A stretch of 54,795 nucleotides of DNA from Eubacterium sp. (GTDB lineage Bacteria; Bacillota; Clostridia; Lachnospirales; Lachnospiraceae): the NCBI GenBank assembly GCA_017938215.1, contig JAGBBZ010000035.1:1-54795 (forward strand), in the 5' to 3' direction. Under the pieces are notes generated by a model. That model was not told the origin of the DNA. It saw nothing but the letters and a program-made list of their open reading frames with translations, and did not search any database. The position numbers and the translations under genes were made by a program. Positions 26,458-35,211 of the stretch are shown one piece after another (the first letter of the stretch is position 1; every line of letters starts with the position of its first letter).

Positions 26458-27545
26458 TTTGCTTCCTCGTCTTCATTTTCGGATTTTTGGGGTGGAGCCT
26501 CAAAATAACGATCCAATGCCTGCAGAATCTCGTCGTCTTCCTCGTCATCGTCGTCCACTTCTACCACCTCAAAACCAGCTTCCTGCATTTCTTTTGTCGC
26601 TGCCACATCAGCCACAGACTTAGCAACTTTTTTCGAAACATTTCCGACCATTTCCTTCTCTGCCAAAAAGGCTTTCCAATCAAACACAGCCTCTACAGAA
26701 GAAATTGCCACCTCAATCATATCGTCATCCGGTTCCTTGGTTGTCAACGACTGCAACCATAACCCTGGCTTACTCAAAACATTCATTACTGCATTTTCAC
26801 TTTTCCCAGCCAATATAATAAACTCATAAGAAAGTCCTGCAATCACCGGAATCAATAAAATTCGTAATACCATACGAATCCACATATTAGAAACAGAAAT
26901 AAACATAAAGAACAAGATGCTGACAAACATAACCACCAACATAAAACTTGTTCCACAACGTTTGTGAACGGTAGTCTGCTTTCTTACATTCTCTACTGTC
27001 AATTCGCAACCATTTTCCAAACAATTGATGCATTTGTGTTCTGCACCGTGGTACATAAACACTCGTCGAATATCTTCCATAAAGGAAATCACTTTCACAT
27101 AACCCACAAATAGCGCAACGCGAATGACCCCCTCCAACAAACCACGCAACTGAGCCGATGGTATCGCCTTCGAAAGCAACTCAGACACAAAAAATGGAAG
27201 TAAAACAAAAAGTCCGATGGCAATGATCACAGCCAACATTACCACCAAGCCCATAATAAGATCATTGCTATTTTCTTTCTTTTCACTTTTCTCTTCCTCT
27301 TCTTCCCACAAACTTGCAGAATAATTTAAACTTCCCATACCTGTCACCAAGGATTCCACAAATGTAACTACTCCTCGGATGATAGGAACACCTGCCAGCT
27401 TGCATTTGTCTTTCCAACTTTTACGAGTTTCTACCTTAACTTCTATCTCGCCATCTGGCTTTCGCACAGAAACTGCATATTTGTCCGCGTTTTTCATCAT
27501 AACGCCTTCGATCACTGCTTGACCGCCAATTCCTGAATATCTCAT
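26454..27545 (-). CDS. DUF1385 family membrane protein (YqhQ-like)
   Basis: A 363-residue protein starting with the family signature GIGGQAVIEGVMMKN. Hydrophobic segments occur at about residues 100-125, 145-165 and 215-255. The putative metal-site region YHGAEHKCINCLENG lies near residue 170 and KRCGTSFMLVV near 200. The last 60 residues are unusually acidic (DDDDEEDDEIL), probably disordered. B. subtilis YqhQ belongs to this family; the biochemical role is not settled. In clostridia it is often found between rpmE and prmC-prfA, as here. Confidence 0.88.
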   Translation of the reverse strand: MRYSGIGGQAVIEGVMMKNADKYAVSVRKPDGEIEVKVETRKSWKDKCKLAGVPIIRGVVTFVESLVTGMGSLNYSASLWEEEEEKSEKKENSNDLIMGLVVMLAVIIAIGLFVLLPFFVSELLSKAIPSAQLRGLLEGVIRVALFVGYVKVISFMEDIRRVFMYHGAEHKCINCLENGCELTVENVRKQTTVHKRCGTSFMLVVMFVSILFFMFISVSNMWIRMVLRILLIPVIAGLSYEFIILAGKSENAVMNVLSKPGLWLQSLTTKEPDDDMIEVAISSVEAVFDWKAFLAEKEMVGNVSKKVAKSVADVAATKEMQEAGFEVVEVDDDDEEDDEILQALDRYFEAPPQKSENEDEEAK

Positions 27546-27570
27546 GATCTGACCTCATTTCTCTATATAA

Positions 27571-27618
27571 CGAATAACTCCGCAAATCTCAATATCCTCG
27601 ATACAGAGACATGCGGAG
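27571..27618 (-). terminator. hairpin after rpmE
   Basis: CTCCGCA (27578-27584) and TGCGGAG (27612-27618) pair around a 27-nt loop that holds a short inner stem. The minus strand continues TTATTCGTTATA. Read-through to the DUF1385-prmC-prfA genes is likely to be partial. Confidence 0.5.
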
Positions 27619-27640
27619 CCATAATGTGTTCATAATCCAC

Positions 27641-27841
27641 TTATTTTAAGCCATACTTACGGTTGAACTTGTCAATCGCACCACGAGCTGCCATGGACTT
27701 CTGCTGTCCTGTGTAGAATGGATGGCATTTGGAACATACTTCAACGTGAATCGTTTCTTTTGTTGAACCTGTTACGAATTCATTCCCACAGTTGCATACA
27801 ACCTTTGCTTGGTAATATTCTGGATGGATTCCCTCTCTCAT
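27641..27841 (-). CDS. rpmE: 50S ribosomal protein L31 (zinc-binding type)
   Basis: A 66-residue ribosomal protein with the start [20 protein letters not shown] and the zinc cysteines CNC and CSKC, so this is the C+ (zinc-containing) form rather than the zinc-independent paralogue. The ATG at 27841 follows GAGGTG. It is transcribed from its own promoter after rho. The window also has a zinc/cadmium efflux operon, but no zinc-starvation control site is visible here. Confidence 0.97.
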   Translation of the reverse strand: MREGIHPEYYQAKVVCNCGNEFVTGSTKETIHVEVCSKCHPFYTGQQKSMAARGAIDKFNRKYGLK

Positions 27842-27894
27842 GTATTTTCACCTCACTACTTAATTTTTCAATTCCATAAAAAAACATCTTTCTC

Positions 27895-27923
27895 ATTCTA
27901 TCATGCTTTTTCAGAAAATGCAA
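27895..27923 (-). promoter_or_regulatory. rpmE promoter
   Basis: TTGCAT (27918-27923) and TAGAAT (27895-27900) on the minus strand with a 17-bp spacer, immediately after the rho stop codon. Confidence 0.7.
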
Positions 27924-27930
27924 GCCTTTT

Positions 27931-29502
27931 CTAACGAAGCTTTATTTTTTTTATTGTATCAATGAATTCTTTGTTATTTTTGGTCTTGCGGAACAAGTTA
28001 ATAATCTGCTCTAGATTGCTTTCGGAATTCGAACTTCCACTAAGAGCTTTTCTCATAATATAAACCGCTTCTAGTTCTTCCTGACTCAAAAGCAAATCCT
28101 CGCGACGAGTACTAGACTTCTGAATATCAATCGCCGGAAATACTCGCTTCTCAGATAAATGGCGGTCTAACACAAGTTCCATGTTACCGGTTCCCTTGAA
28201 TTCTTCAAACACCACATCGTCCATACGGCTTCCCGTATCCACCAATGCTGTAGCAAGAATGGTAAGACTACCGCCTTCTCTCATATTTCTGGCTGCACCA
28301 AAGAAACGCTTTGGCATATGAAGCGCTGCCGGATCCAAACCACCGGAAAGTGTACGACCACTTGGTGTCACAGTAAGGTTGTAAGCTCTGGCAAGTCGTG
28401 TAATACTGTCCAAAAGCACCACCACATCATCCCCGCCTTCCACAAGACGTTTGGCACGCTCGATTACCATTTCCGATACACGTTTATGATTGTCTGGTAA
28501 TTCATCAAAGGTAGAATAGATAACTTCTACTTTTTCTCCCTCAATGGACTCTTTAATATCCGTCACTTCCTCTGGACGCTCATCAATCAAAAGAATCAAT
28601 AAATGTATGTCCGGATAATTTCTGGTTATGGCACTGGCTACTTGTTTTAACAACGTTGTCTTACCTGTCTTAGGCTGGGATACGATCATACCACGCTGTC
28701 CTTTTCCAATTGGAGATATCAAATCCAACATTCTCATCGAAACACCAGAATTCGGTGTTTCCAAATGCAATCTTTCATTCGGAAAAATCGGAGTCAATTC
28801 CTCGAATTTGTGACGATGCGCCAAATAGGTGATCGGACGTTCGTTCACCTTTTTCATATAAAGCAATGCACTGAACTTTTCATTTTGTGTCTTAATTCGA
28901 ATATTTCCCTCAATAATATCACCTGTGCGAAGTCCAAAGCGACGTAGGAAAACCGGTGACACATAAACATCGTTCTCTCCCGGAAGGAAGTTGTCACAAC
29001 GGATGAACCCATATCCTTCCGGCATAATTTCCAAAATTCCTTTTTTGGTAATACCACTGTCCAATTCTTTCATCTCTGTTGGATGAACATCTAAAACCTG
29101 ACGATCCTTCGCAATTGTCACAAGACCTGCCTTAACCACATCTTCAATGGAGCGATATGGCTGTGGTTCCTGTAGCTGCCCTGGTTGTGAAGTAGTCTCT
29201 TGTCGACTTTCTCCACGACTGTCATTCCGGGAATCATACCGCCCCGAGTTACGACGCGGTCTGTCACTATGATTTGGCACGTAGGTATAAACCTTTTTTT
29301 CCTCTGCTTTTACCGACTCCACCTTTTTTTCTTCCGCTGTCGTCTCCACAACTTTCGGCGTTGTCTCAGAAAGTGTATTGGAAATCATCAGTTTTTCCAG
29401 TTCATGGATCAAGTCTCCCTTTTTCAATCCCGAAACCCCAGACAACCCCTTCTCCTTCGCAATTTCACGAAGTTCTTTCAAGGTCCTTTTTTCTAAACTC
29501 AT
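27931..29502 (-). CDS. rho: transcription termination factor Rho
   Basis: A 523-residue RNA-dependent ATPase and helicase. The N-terminal Rho_N/SAP-like domain ([20 protein letters not shown]) is followed by a charged insertion of about 80 residues rich in R, N, S and D (residues 70-110). The cold-shock RNA-binding domain ([20 protein letters not shown]), Walker A ([13 protein letters not shown]) and Walker B ([13 protein letters not shown]) come next, then the R-loop region ([20 protein letters not shown]). The disordered insertion is common in Clostridia and Actinobacteria. The ATG at 29502 follows AAAGGAAGA. Confidence 0.97.
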   Translation of the reverse strand: MSLEKRTLKELREIAKEKGLSGVSGLKKGDLIHELEKLMISNTLSETTPKVVETTAEEKKVESVKAEEKKVYTYVPNHSDRPRRNSGRYDSRNDSRGESRQETTSQPGQLQEPQPYRSIEDVVKAGLVTIAKDRQVLDVHPTEMKELDSGITKKGILEIMPEGYGFIRCDNFLPGENDVYVSPVFLRRFGLRTGDIIEGNIRIKTQNEKFSALLYMKKVNERPITYLAHRHKFEELTPIFPNERLHLETPNSGVSMRMLDLISPIGKGQRGMIVSQPKTGKTTLLKQVASAITRNYPDIHLLILLIDERPEEVTDIKESIEGEKVEVIYSTFDELPDNHKRVSEMVIERAKRLVEGGDDVVVLLDSITRLARAYNLTVTPSGRTLSGGLDPAALHMPKRFFGAARNMREGGSLTILATALVDTGSRMDDVVFEEFKGTGNMELVLDRHLSEKRVFPAIDIQKSSTRREDLLLSQEELEAVYIMRKALSGSSNSESNLEQIINLFRKTKNNKEFIDTIKKIKLR

Positions 29503-29524
29503 TCTATCTTCCTTTCTTCATAGA

Positions 29525-30751
29525 CTAGATCTCAATTCCGTTTTTCGTCATCAATTCCCTAGCACTTTCCAAAGAATCCACACCAGTTGCATTTTTTATC
29601 GGTGCAAATTCCTTTTCTCTCACAACTTCAAATGAAAGACAATTATCCATCATGTGAATCATATCCAAAACCAATGTTTCAAACTTATAGCCATTTAGTT
29701 CCTGTGGTTTCACATATTCACCATTTTCATTCATGTAAGGGATTTTTTTCTCTACGATATGAGTTGGAAGATTTTCACTCATAATCTTCTTCAAAACATC
29801 AACACGGAATAAATAATTGAGGATTACTCCGTAATTATACAACAATTTTCCGTCTTTGTCACGTGAATGTATAATTTCATCTGTCATTTCATAATATTCT
29901 ACAATGGATGGCTTGCCATCCTCCAAACAAAGCACTCCTACACGCTCGTTCGGATCTGCCTTTGCTACCACCTTCGCTCCACAGACACAATCATTTTCCA
30001 ACACCGCACCCACAAAAATCGGATCCGCAATTTTCTGCAAAACATTGTCCACCGCAAACACATTCAACCATTCCACACCAAGCTTCTCAATGGTATCTAA
30101 AAGTCCAGCATTTGCCAAAGAAATAAACCAGCCACCATTTCCATTCGGTGATGTAGAAATGCGATTTTTCTCCTCCATATATATTTTTCCATCATAGCTT
30201 ACTGACGGCGCCATCTTCTGCACAAAGAAAAAGACAAATTCTTTATTGTAACCAAAATAATTCTTTTCTTCAAAAAATCCTACGGTATCTTCATTATTTT
30301 TCTCGCTTGTCATAATAAACAAAGGAACCCACTCACCCGTCTGCTCCACAACATCCATGATATTGCAAATCAACTGCTCGAACAAGTATAATTCTCTATG
30401 TACACCAACATTTAACATCCCTTTGGGCTTATCGAAACCAAGACGTGTTCCTTGACCACCTGCCAGTAGAACAGCTCCCACTTTATGCTTTTTCAACGCA
30501 GCAATACCCGTTTTTGCAAAATCATCTTTTTTCGCCTGAATCTCTTCTATCGTCAATGCTCCAAGTGGTGCCAAAACACCCTTTTCTGTCTCGCTAGTAC
30601 CCTCACCAAGTAAGTTAAGCAAACCAAGATCCAGTTCATCAATCTGACGCAAAAGAGTTTCCTTTTCTTCTGCATTTAACTCCTCATACCAAGACAACAA
30701 ATGTTCTTGTCCTTCCCCCTCTAACTTAATTTTTGCCTCTTCAAATGTCAT
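29525..30751 (-). CDS. UTP-dependent sugar-1-phosphate uridylyltransferase (UDPGP family)
   Basis: A 408-residue enzyme of the eukaryote-like UDPGP/UAP1 family, which makes UDP-GlcNAc or UDP-hexose from UTP and the sugar 1-phosphate. The nucleotide loop is VLLAGGQGTRLGFDKPKGM (about residue 103) and the sugar-binding segment is STSPNGNGGWFISL. NVFAVDNVLQKIADP matches UAP1-like enzymes. This is unlike bacterial GlmU or GalU. The ATG at 30751 (MTFEEAKI) follows GAGGAAGG, so the 11-residue extension is dropped. It lies 22 bp upstream of rho on the same strand. Exact sugar specificity is not determined. Confidence 0.87.
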   Translation of the reverse strand: MTFEEAKIKLEGEGQEHLLSWYEELNAEEKETLLRQIDELDLGLLNLLGEGTSETEKGVLAPLGALTIEEIQAKKDDFAKTGIAALKKHKVGAVLLAGGQGTRLGFDKPKGMLNVGVHRELYLFEQLICNIMDVVEQTGEWVPLFIMTSEKNNEDTVGFFEEKNYFGYNKEFVFFFVQKMAPSVSYDGKIYMEEKNRISTSPNGNGGWFISLANAGLLDTIEKLGVEWLNVFAVDNVLQKIADPIFVGAVLENDCVCGAKVVAKADPNERVGVLCLEDGKPSIVEYYEMTDEIIHSRDKDGKLLYNYGVILNYLFRVDVLKKIMSENLPTHIVEKKIPYMNENGEYVKPQELNGYKFETLVLDMIHMMDNCLSFEVVREKEFAPIKNATGVDSLESARELMTKNGIEI

Positions 30752-30849
30752 ATATTCAACCTTCCTCTCACAAGTTTTGTTCATATATAACTCTTATTGT
30801 ACCATTTTCCGAAAAAAGCACAAGTACCAAAAGTGTTTTTTTCTTGGTA

Positions 30850-30878
30850 TTGTTTTTACTTATTAAAAGTGGTAGAAT
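30850..30878 (+). promoter_or_regulatory. malic enzyme operon promoter
   Basis: TTGTTT (30850-30855) and TAGAAT (30873-30878) with a 17-bp spacer, between the divergent UDPGP and malic enzyme genes. Confidence 0.65.
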
Positions 30879-30914
30879 AAGCATGGATTTTATGAATGAA
30901 AGGAATAACGATCA

Positions 30915-32069
30915 ATGACAAATAGCGAAAAGGCTCTTGCCTTACATAAAGAATGGAATGGAAAACTGAATACAACCTCGAAGTGCCAAGTTAACTCTCG
31001 CGAAGATTTAGCAATTGCCTATACTCCCGGTGTTGCGGAGCCTTGCAAGGCGATTGTCGCAAATAAAGAAGAAGCATACACATATACCATCAAGTCCAAT
31101 ACGGTAGCTGTCGTTTCTGACGGAAGTGCTGTTCTCGGTCTTGGAAACATTGGCGCAGAAGCTGCCATGCCCGTGATGGAAGGAAAAGCCGTTTTGTTTA
31201 AAGAGTTCGGCGGAGTCAATGCGTTCCCGATTTGTCTCGATACACAAGACACCGAAGAAATCATCCGAACTGTTGTGAATATTGCCCCTGCTTTTGGTGG
31301 CATTAACCTGGAAGACATCTCCGCACCGCGCTGTTTTGAAATTGAATCTCGTTTACAAGAATTACTCGACATTCCAGTTTTTCACGACGATCAACACGGA
31401 ACTGCCATCGTAGTTCTTTCTGGCATTATCAACGCTTTGAAAGTCACCGGAAAAATTAAGGAAGAATGTCGTATCGTTGTCAATGGTGCTGGTTCTGCCG
31501 GAATCGCCATTAGTAAACTCTTGCTTCGCTATGGTTTTCAACACGTAACCTTATGTGATAAAGTAGGTATTTTGAATAAAAATACTCCTGACTTGAACTG
31601 GATGCAAAAAGAGATGATGAATGTTACAAACTTAGAAGGAAAATCCGGCACTTTGGCAGATGCTTTAGTCGGTGCAGATATTTTTATCGGTGTTTCTGCC
31701 CCAAATATCGTCACATCGGAAATGGTTTCTTCTATGAACAAGGATTCCATCCTCTTTGCCATGGCGAATCCTGTCCCAGAAATCATGCCTGATGTTGCAA
31801 AAAAGGCTGGCGCAAAGGTGGTTGGAACAGGACGTTCAGATTTCCCAAATCAGGTCAATAACGTAGTAGCTTTTCCTGGCATTTTTAAAGGTGCGCTGGA
31901 AGGACGTGCTTCTCAGATTACAGAAGAAATGAAATTGGCAGCGGCTTTAGCCCTTGCCTCTCTTGTACCAGAGGACAAATTAAATGAAAACAATATTTTA
32001 CCAGAAGCATTTGATCCTCAAGTAGCCAACGTTGTAAGTGCTGCAGTCAAGGCTCACATCCATGACTAA
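30915..32069 (+). CDS. NAD(P)-dependent malic enzyme
   Basis: A 384-residue short-form bacterial malic enzyme that oxidatively decarboxylates malate to pyruvate. Motifs seen: the catalytic tyrosine region AIAYTPGVAEPCKA, lysine/metal segments PRCFEIESRL and VFHDDQHGTAIVVLSG, and the nucleotide fold VVNGAGSAGIAISKLLL. FAMANPVPEIMPD and GRSDFPNQVNNVVAFPG close the active site. The ATG has AAAGGAAT upstream. It is the first gene of the only long plus-strand run and overlaps the radical SAM gene by 8 bp. Confidence 0.94.
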   Translation: MTNSEKALALHKEWNGKLNTTSKCQVNSREDLAIAYTPGVAEPCKAIVANKEEAYTYTIKSNTVAVVSDGSAVLGLGNIGAEAAMPVMEGKAVLFKEFGGVNAFPICLDTQDTEEIIRTVVNIAPAFGGINLEDISAPRCFEIESRLQELLDIPVFHDDQHGTAIVVLSGIINALKVTGKIKEECRIVVNGAGSAGIAISKLLLRYGFQHVTLCDKVGILNKNTPDLNWMQKEMMNVTNLEGKSGTLADALVGADIFIGVSAPNIVTSEMVSSMNKDSILFAMANPVPEIMPDVAKKAGAKVVGTGRSDFPNQVNNVVAFPGIFKGALEGRASQITEEMKLAAALALASLVPEDKLNENNILPEAFDPQVANVVSAAVKAHIHD

Positions 32070-32997
32070 GCATCGATGGGGAGAGAAGCCATATCACTCC
32101 CTGGATTTTGAAATGAAAAAGCGTTTTGGTGGAAAAGTTTATAAGATTTCATTAGATGGCGGCATGACTTGTCCCAACCGAGATGGAACCATCGGAACTG
32201 GCGGATGTATCTTTTGTAGTGGAAATGGTTCTGGTGACTTTGCCGTTCCTCTTTGTTCTTCCGTGACCGAGCAAATCGATACCGGCATTGCAGGAATTTC
32301 CTCTCGTAAGCATGTAGGTGAACAGTTTATCGCATATTTTCAATCTTTCACCAATACATACGCCCCGATCGAAACGCTTCGTGCTCTCTACATGGAAGCA
32401 TTGCAACACCCAAATGTGGTTATGCTTTCTGTGGCCACCAGACCAGACTGCCTCCCTGCCGAAGTTCTTTCTCTTTTGGAAGAATGCAATAACATCAAAC
32501 CTGTTATTGTGGAATTGGGGTTGCAAACAATGCACGAACCCACCGCTCAATATATCCGACGTGGTTATCCACTAGAGGTGTATGATACAGCTGTAGAATC
32601 CTTAAAAAAAAGGAATCTGGAAGTCGTCACTCATGTCATCGCCGGACTTCCGGGAGAGACACAACAAGATTTTTTAGATACCATTGATCATGTAGCGGAG
32701 GTTGGATCTCATGGAATTAAGATACAACTTTTGCATATATTAAAAGGGACGGACTTGGCAAGTCATTACAAACAAGGCCTCTTCGAGGCACTTACCATGG
32801 ATGAATATATTTCCTTGGTTCTTCGTGCCCTTTCCCGTCTTCCAGAAGACATAATTATTCATCGTTTGACAGGAGATGGACCTAAGGAGCTTTTAATTGC
32901 TCCTACGTGGAGTAGCAAAAAGAGATATGTTCTCAATGAAATTCATCGCCAGCTGAAGTTGCAAAACATCTGGCAAGGAAAAGAAAAAAAGGAGTAA
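32062..32997 (+). CDS. TIGR01212-family radical SAM protein (YtqA-like)
   Basis: A 311-residue radical SAM enzyme of unknown substrate. The cluster cysteines are in TCPNRDGTIGTGGCIFCSG. HVIAGLPGETQQDFLDTIDH and the GIKIQLLHILKGTDLA segment match the YtqA/YhcC family. The elongator-like layout suggests tRNA or small-molecule modification, but that is not established. The ATG at 32062 overlaps the malic enzyme stop, with AAGG upstream; the earlier in-frame codons lie inside malic enzyme and are ignored. Confidence 0.87.
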   Translation: MTKHRWGEKPYHSLDFEMKKRFGGKVYKISLDGGMTCPNRDGTIGTGGCIFCSGNGSGDFAVPLCSSVTEQIDTGIAGISSRKHVGEQFIAYFQSFTNTYAPIETLRALYMEALQHPNVVMLSVATRPDCLPAEVLSLLEECNNIKPVIVELGLQTMHEPTAQYIRRGYPLEVYDTAVESLKKRNLEVVTHVIAGLPGETQQDFLDTIDHVAEVGSHGIKIQLLHILKGTDLASHYKQGLFEALTMDEYISLVLRALSRLPEDIIIHRLTGDGPKELLIAPTWSSKKRYVLNEIHRQLKLQNIWQGKEKKE

Positions 32998-33004
32998 GCA
33001 ATTC

Positions 33005-33526
33005 ATGAAGGAAGCACTTACCATTTACAAACTTATCATTTTATACACACTTAATAAAGTAGATTCCCCGCTAACTTTAGGACTCATCTCAGACTACATC
33101 ATTGATCGGGGATATACGAATTACTTCAATGTTCAAAATGCTTTTGCAGAATTGATGGATGCAGAATTAATTTCTGCTTCCCAGACGTACAACACATCAC
33201 ATTACAGCATTACAGAGGAAGGACGTCAGACACTAGAGCTTTTCCAAAATCAACTATCCCATGAAATACGTGGTGAAATTGAACAATATCTGCGCGAAAA
33301 TAAACAAAGCATTGCAAAACGAATGAATGTTGTAAGCGATTATACTCGTTCTGAAAATGGCGAATATCTCGTTACTTGTTCTCTGATTGAAAATGGACAT
33401 GTTCTTTTGGAAACTAAGATTTCCATCCCTTCTGAGGAAGATGCGATTAAAATATGCGATAATTGGCGTACCAATAGCGACGAGTTATATTCCTTAACAA
33501 TAAAAACACTTTTGCAATCACCCTGA
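33005..33526 (+). CDS. DUF4364 family protein
   Basis: A 173-residue protein whose N-terminal half looks like a winged helix (KLIILYTLNKVDSPLTLGLI, NVQNAFAELMDAELISAS, YSITEEGRQTLELF), followed by a mixed C-terminal domain. I recall this pattern as DUF4364, common in Clostridia; function unknown, DNA binding plausible. AAGGAG lies nine bases before the ATG. It ends the plus-strand operon and shares a terminator with the convergent M23 gene. Confidence 0.8.
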   Translation: MKEALTIYKLIILYTLNKVDSPLTLGLISDYIIDRGYTNYFNVQNAFAELMDAELISASQTYNTSHYSITEEGRQTLELFQNQLSHEIRGEIEQYLRENKQSIAKRMNVVSDYTRSENGEYLVTCSLIENGHVLLETKISIPSEEDAIKICDNWRTNSDELYSLTIKTLLQSP

Positions 33527-33530
33527 CACA

Positions 33531-33585
33531 AAACCCCTGCCAGAAACCAATTCTTTTTATATCATTGGTTTTCCGACAGGGGTTT
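33531..33585. terminator. bidirectional terminator between DUF4364 and M23 genes
   Basis: AAACCCCTG (33531-33539) pairs with CAGGGGTTT (33577-33585), and AAACCAAT pairs with ATTGGTTT inside. It sits between two convergent genes. The A and T ends give short U-tracts in both directions. Confidence 0.75.
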
Positions 33586-33590
33586 ACATC

Positions 33591-34592
33591 TTATCTAACA
33601 TATTTCAGATAATTTTTCTTCAAGGGATTAAATTGTTTGTAACGGTACTTATCCAACAGCTTATAGTTGTTATACTTCCCATTGAATTCCGGACCTTTTC
33701 GAAGTTCTAGATGAAGATGCGTTCCGAAGGTCCTTCCGGTTGCTCCTACTGTCGCAATCACATCTCCTTGCTCTACCTTATCTCCCACCTTAACCTTCAT
33801 GGAATGACAGTGAGCATAATAAGAATAAATTCCATTTCCATGATACAAAATAACAAGATTTCCAAAGGATGATTTTGATGTCCCACTATGGTATTGTGCA
33901 TAAACTACTTCTGCTTGGCGAATGGCACGAATTTTCGTCCCTTTGCTCACACCTTTGATATCAACACCGTAGTGTCTTCCACCATGAGCAGAACACTTAC
34001 ACCGAAATCCATCCCCCAACGTGCCGCCAGCTACCGGCCACATCCATTTACTTTCCTTTACTGTAAATTTCTTCTTTATCGCAGTTCGATGGTTTCCATA
34101 TGTATCTGTCACTTGCACCTCATAGGTATATTTTCCCGCATCCAATTCAGAAAATTTCATCTTTTCATCTACTTTACTAAGATCAAATTTCATACTTTGC
34201 GCTTTCTTAGTAACACCACACTCTTCTTTTCCTTCGCTAGAAACAATACTCGCTTCCACTGATTTCAACTTGTGATTCGACTTTATCGTACCCTTTACAG
34301 TAAAAGCTTGTCCTTTATATATTTTCTTCGGATAGGAACATTTCTTCTTCTTAATGACAAGCGTATTCGGTGCTGTCGTTTCCTCTGGCGTCACCGGAAC
34401 TTGCGTTGCACTTGGCACCTCTGTCACCTCTGCGGGCTGCACATTTCCAAGCTCCACATTCTTTTCTACGGAAGTAGTTTCCTCGGCATACGAGCTTTTT
34501 ACTGGATAGTACATCGACACTCCCAATGAAAAGACCATAGCTCCTACTACGAGTTTTCTCCTTTTTATTCCCCAACTTAGTAACTGATTCAA
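33591..34592 (-). CDS. secreted M23 family (LytM) metallopeptidase
   Basis: A 333-residue exported cell-wall enzyme. A basic N-terminus and hydrophobic stretch (about residues 12-30, cleavage likely after SYA) form a signal peptide. A Thr/Pro/Val-rich linker (38-75), an Ig-like domain (about 80-180) and the M23 domain (about 195-310) follow. Zinc ligands are seen in GGRHYGVDI and HLHLE, with YYAHCHSM between. It probably cuts peptidoglycan cross-bridges. The start is TTG at 34592 with AGGAG nine bases upstream. A promoter lies upstream; no SH3 or LPXTG sorting motif is seen. Confidence 0.88.
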   Translation of the reverse strand: MNQLLSWGIKRRKLVVGAMVFSLGVSMYYPVKSSYAEETTSVEKNVELGNVQPAEVTEVPSATQVPVTPEETTAPNTLVIKKKKCSYPKKIYKGQAFTVKGTIKSNHKLKSVEASIVSSEGKEECGVTKKAQSMKFDLSKVDEKMKFSELDAGKYTYEVQVTDTYGNHRTAIKKKFTVKESKWMWPVAGGTLGDGFRCKCSAHGGRHYGVDIKGVSKGTKIRAIRQAEVVYAQYHSGTSKSSFGNLVILYHGNGIYSYYAHCHSMKVKVGDKVEQGDVIATVGATGRTFGTHLHLELRKGPEFNGKYNNYKLLDKYRYKQFNPLKKNYLKYVR

Positions 34593-34653
34593 AATGATTT
34601 TCTCCTTTTAACACAAATGTAAGATTTCCTTAACAATTTCAAAAAGTGATTAC

Positions 34654-34682
34654 AGTATACACCTTTTTTCTGCATTCTACAA
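34654..34682 (-). promoter_or_regulatory. M23 gene promoter
   Basis: TTGTAG (34677-34682) and TATACT (34654-34659) on the minus strand with a 17-bp spacer. Confidence 0.55.
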
Positions 34683-34720
34683 GAGTAAAACATATTTTTG
34701 GGGAAAAAGTTGGTGAACTA

Positions 34721-34749
34721 TTGCTTTTTCTGTCTTCTTTTAGTAAAAT
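34721..34749 (+). promoter_or_regulatory. promoter of zinc-ribbon protein gene
   Basis: TTGCTT (34721-34726) and TAAAAT (34744-34749) with a 17-bp spacer, divergent from the M23 promoter. Confidence 0.6.
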
Positions 34750-34791
34750 TTACTTATCATATACAAATACTGTTAGGAAGAAGGAATCCAT

Positions 34792-35211
34792 ATGAACATA
34801 CATCAACCACAATACCTAGACAACGACTCAAACTTCATTTGTCCAAATTGTGATATCCAGATGCAATATAAATATGCTGGCATTTATGTCTGCACATCTT
34901 GTGGTGCCGAACAACTGAATGACTTCGGTAAAATCAAACGCTACCTCGACGAACACGGTCCTACCAATGCCATTGAACTATCTGCACAAACCGGCGTGAG
35001 TCGTTCCAAAATCGGAGAATTTTTGCGCCTTGGCAGAGTCGAGATTCCCGAAAACTCTCCTGTATTTATACATTGTAAAGGGTGTGGTGTTGCCATTCGT
35101 TATGGAAATTATTGTATGGAATGTGTCCATTCTAAGAACATTCAAGGGGCATATGTCGGCGAAGCAGCTAAGGGGCCTAAAAGTAAAATGCGCTTTCTGG
35201 ATACTGACTAG
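34792..35211 (+). CDS. small double zinc-ribbon / HTH-like protein
   Basis: A 139-residue soluble protein. The N-terminal zinc ribbon has CPNC and CTSC (about residues 18-40). The middle looks like a helix-turn-helix (IELSAQTGVSRSKIGEFLRL). A second ribbon has CKGCG and CMEC (about 95-115). The layout recalls flagellar-operon regulators such as YvyF or FlhC-type zinc proteins, but I do not recognise the family. AAGGA precedes the ATG. The stop codon overlaps that of the convergent secreted-protein gene in a CTAG palindrome. Confidence 0.7.
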   Translation: MNIHQPQYLDNDSNFICPNCDIQMQYKYAGIYVCTSCGAEQLNDFGKIKRYLDEHGPTNAIELSAQTGVSRSKIGEFLRLGRVEIPENSPVFIHCKGCGVAIRYGNYCMECVHSKNIQGAYVGEAAKGPKSKMRFLDTD

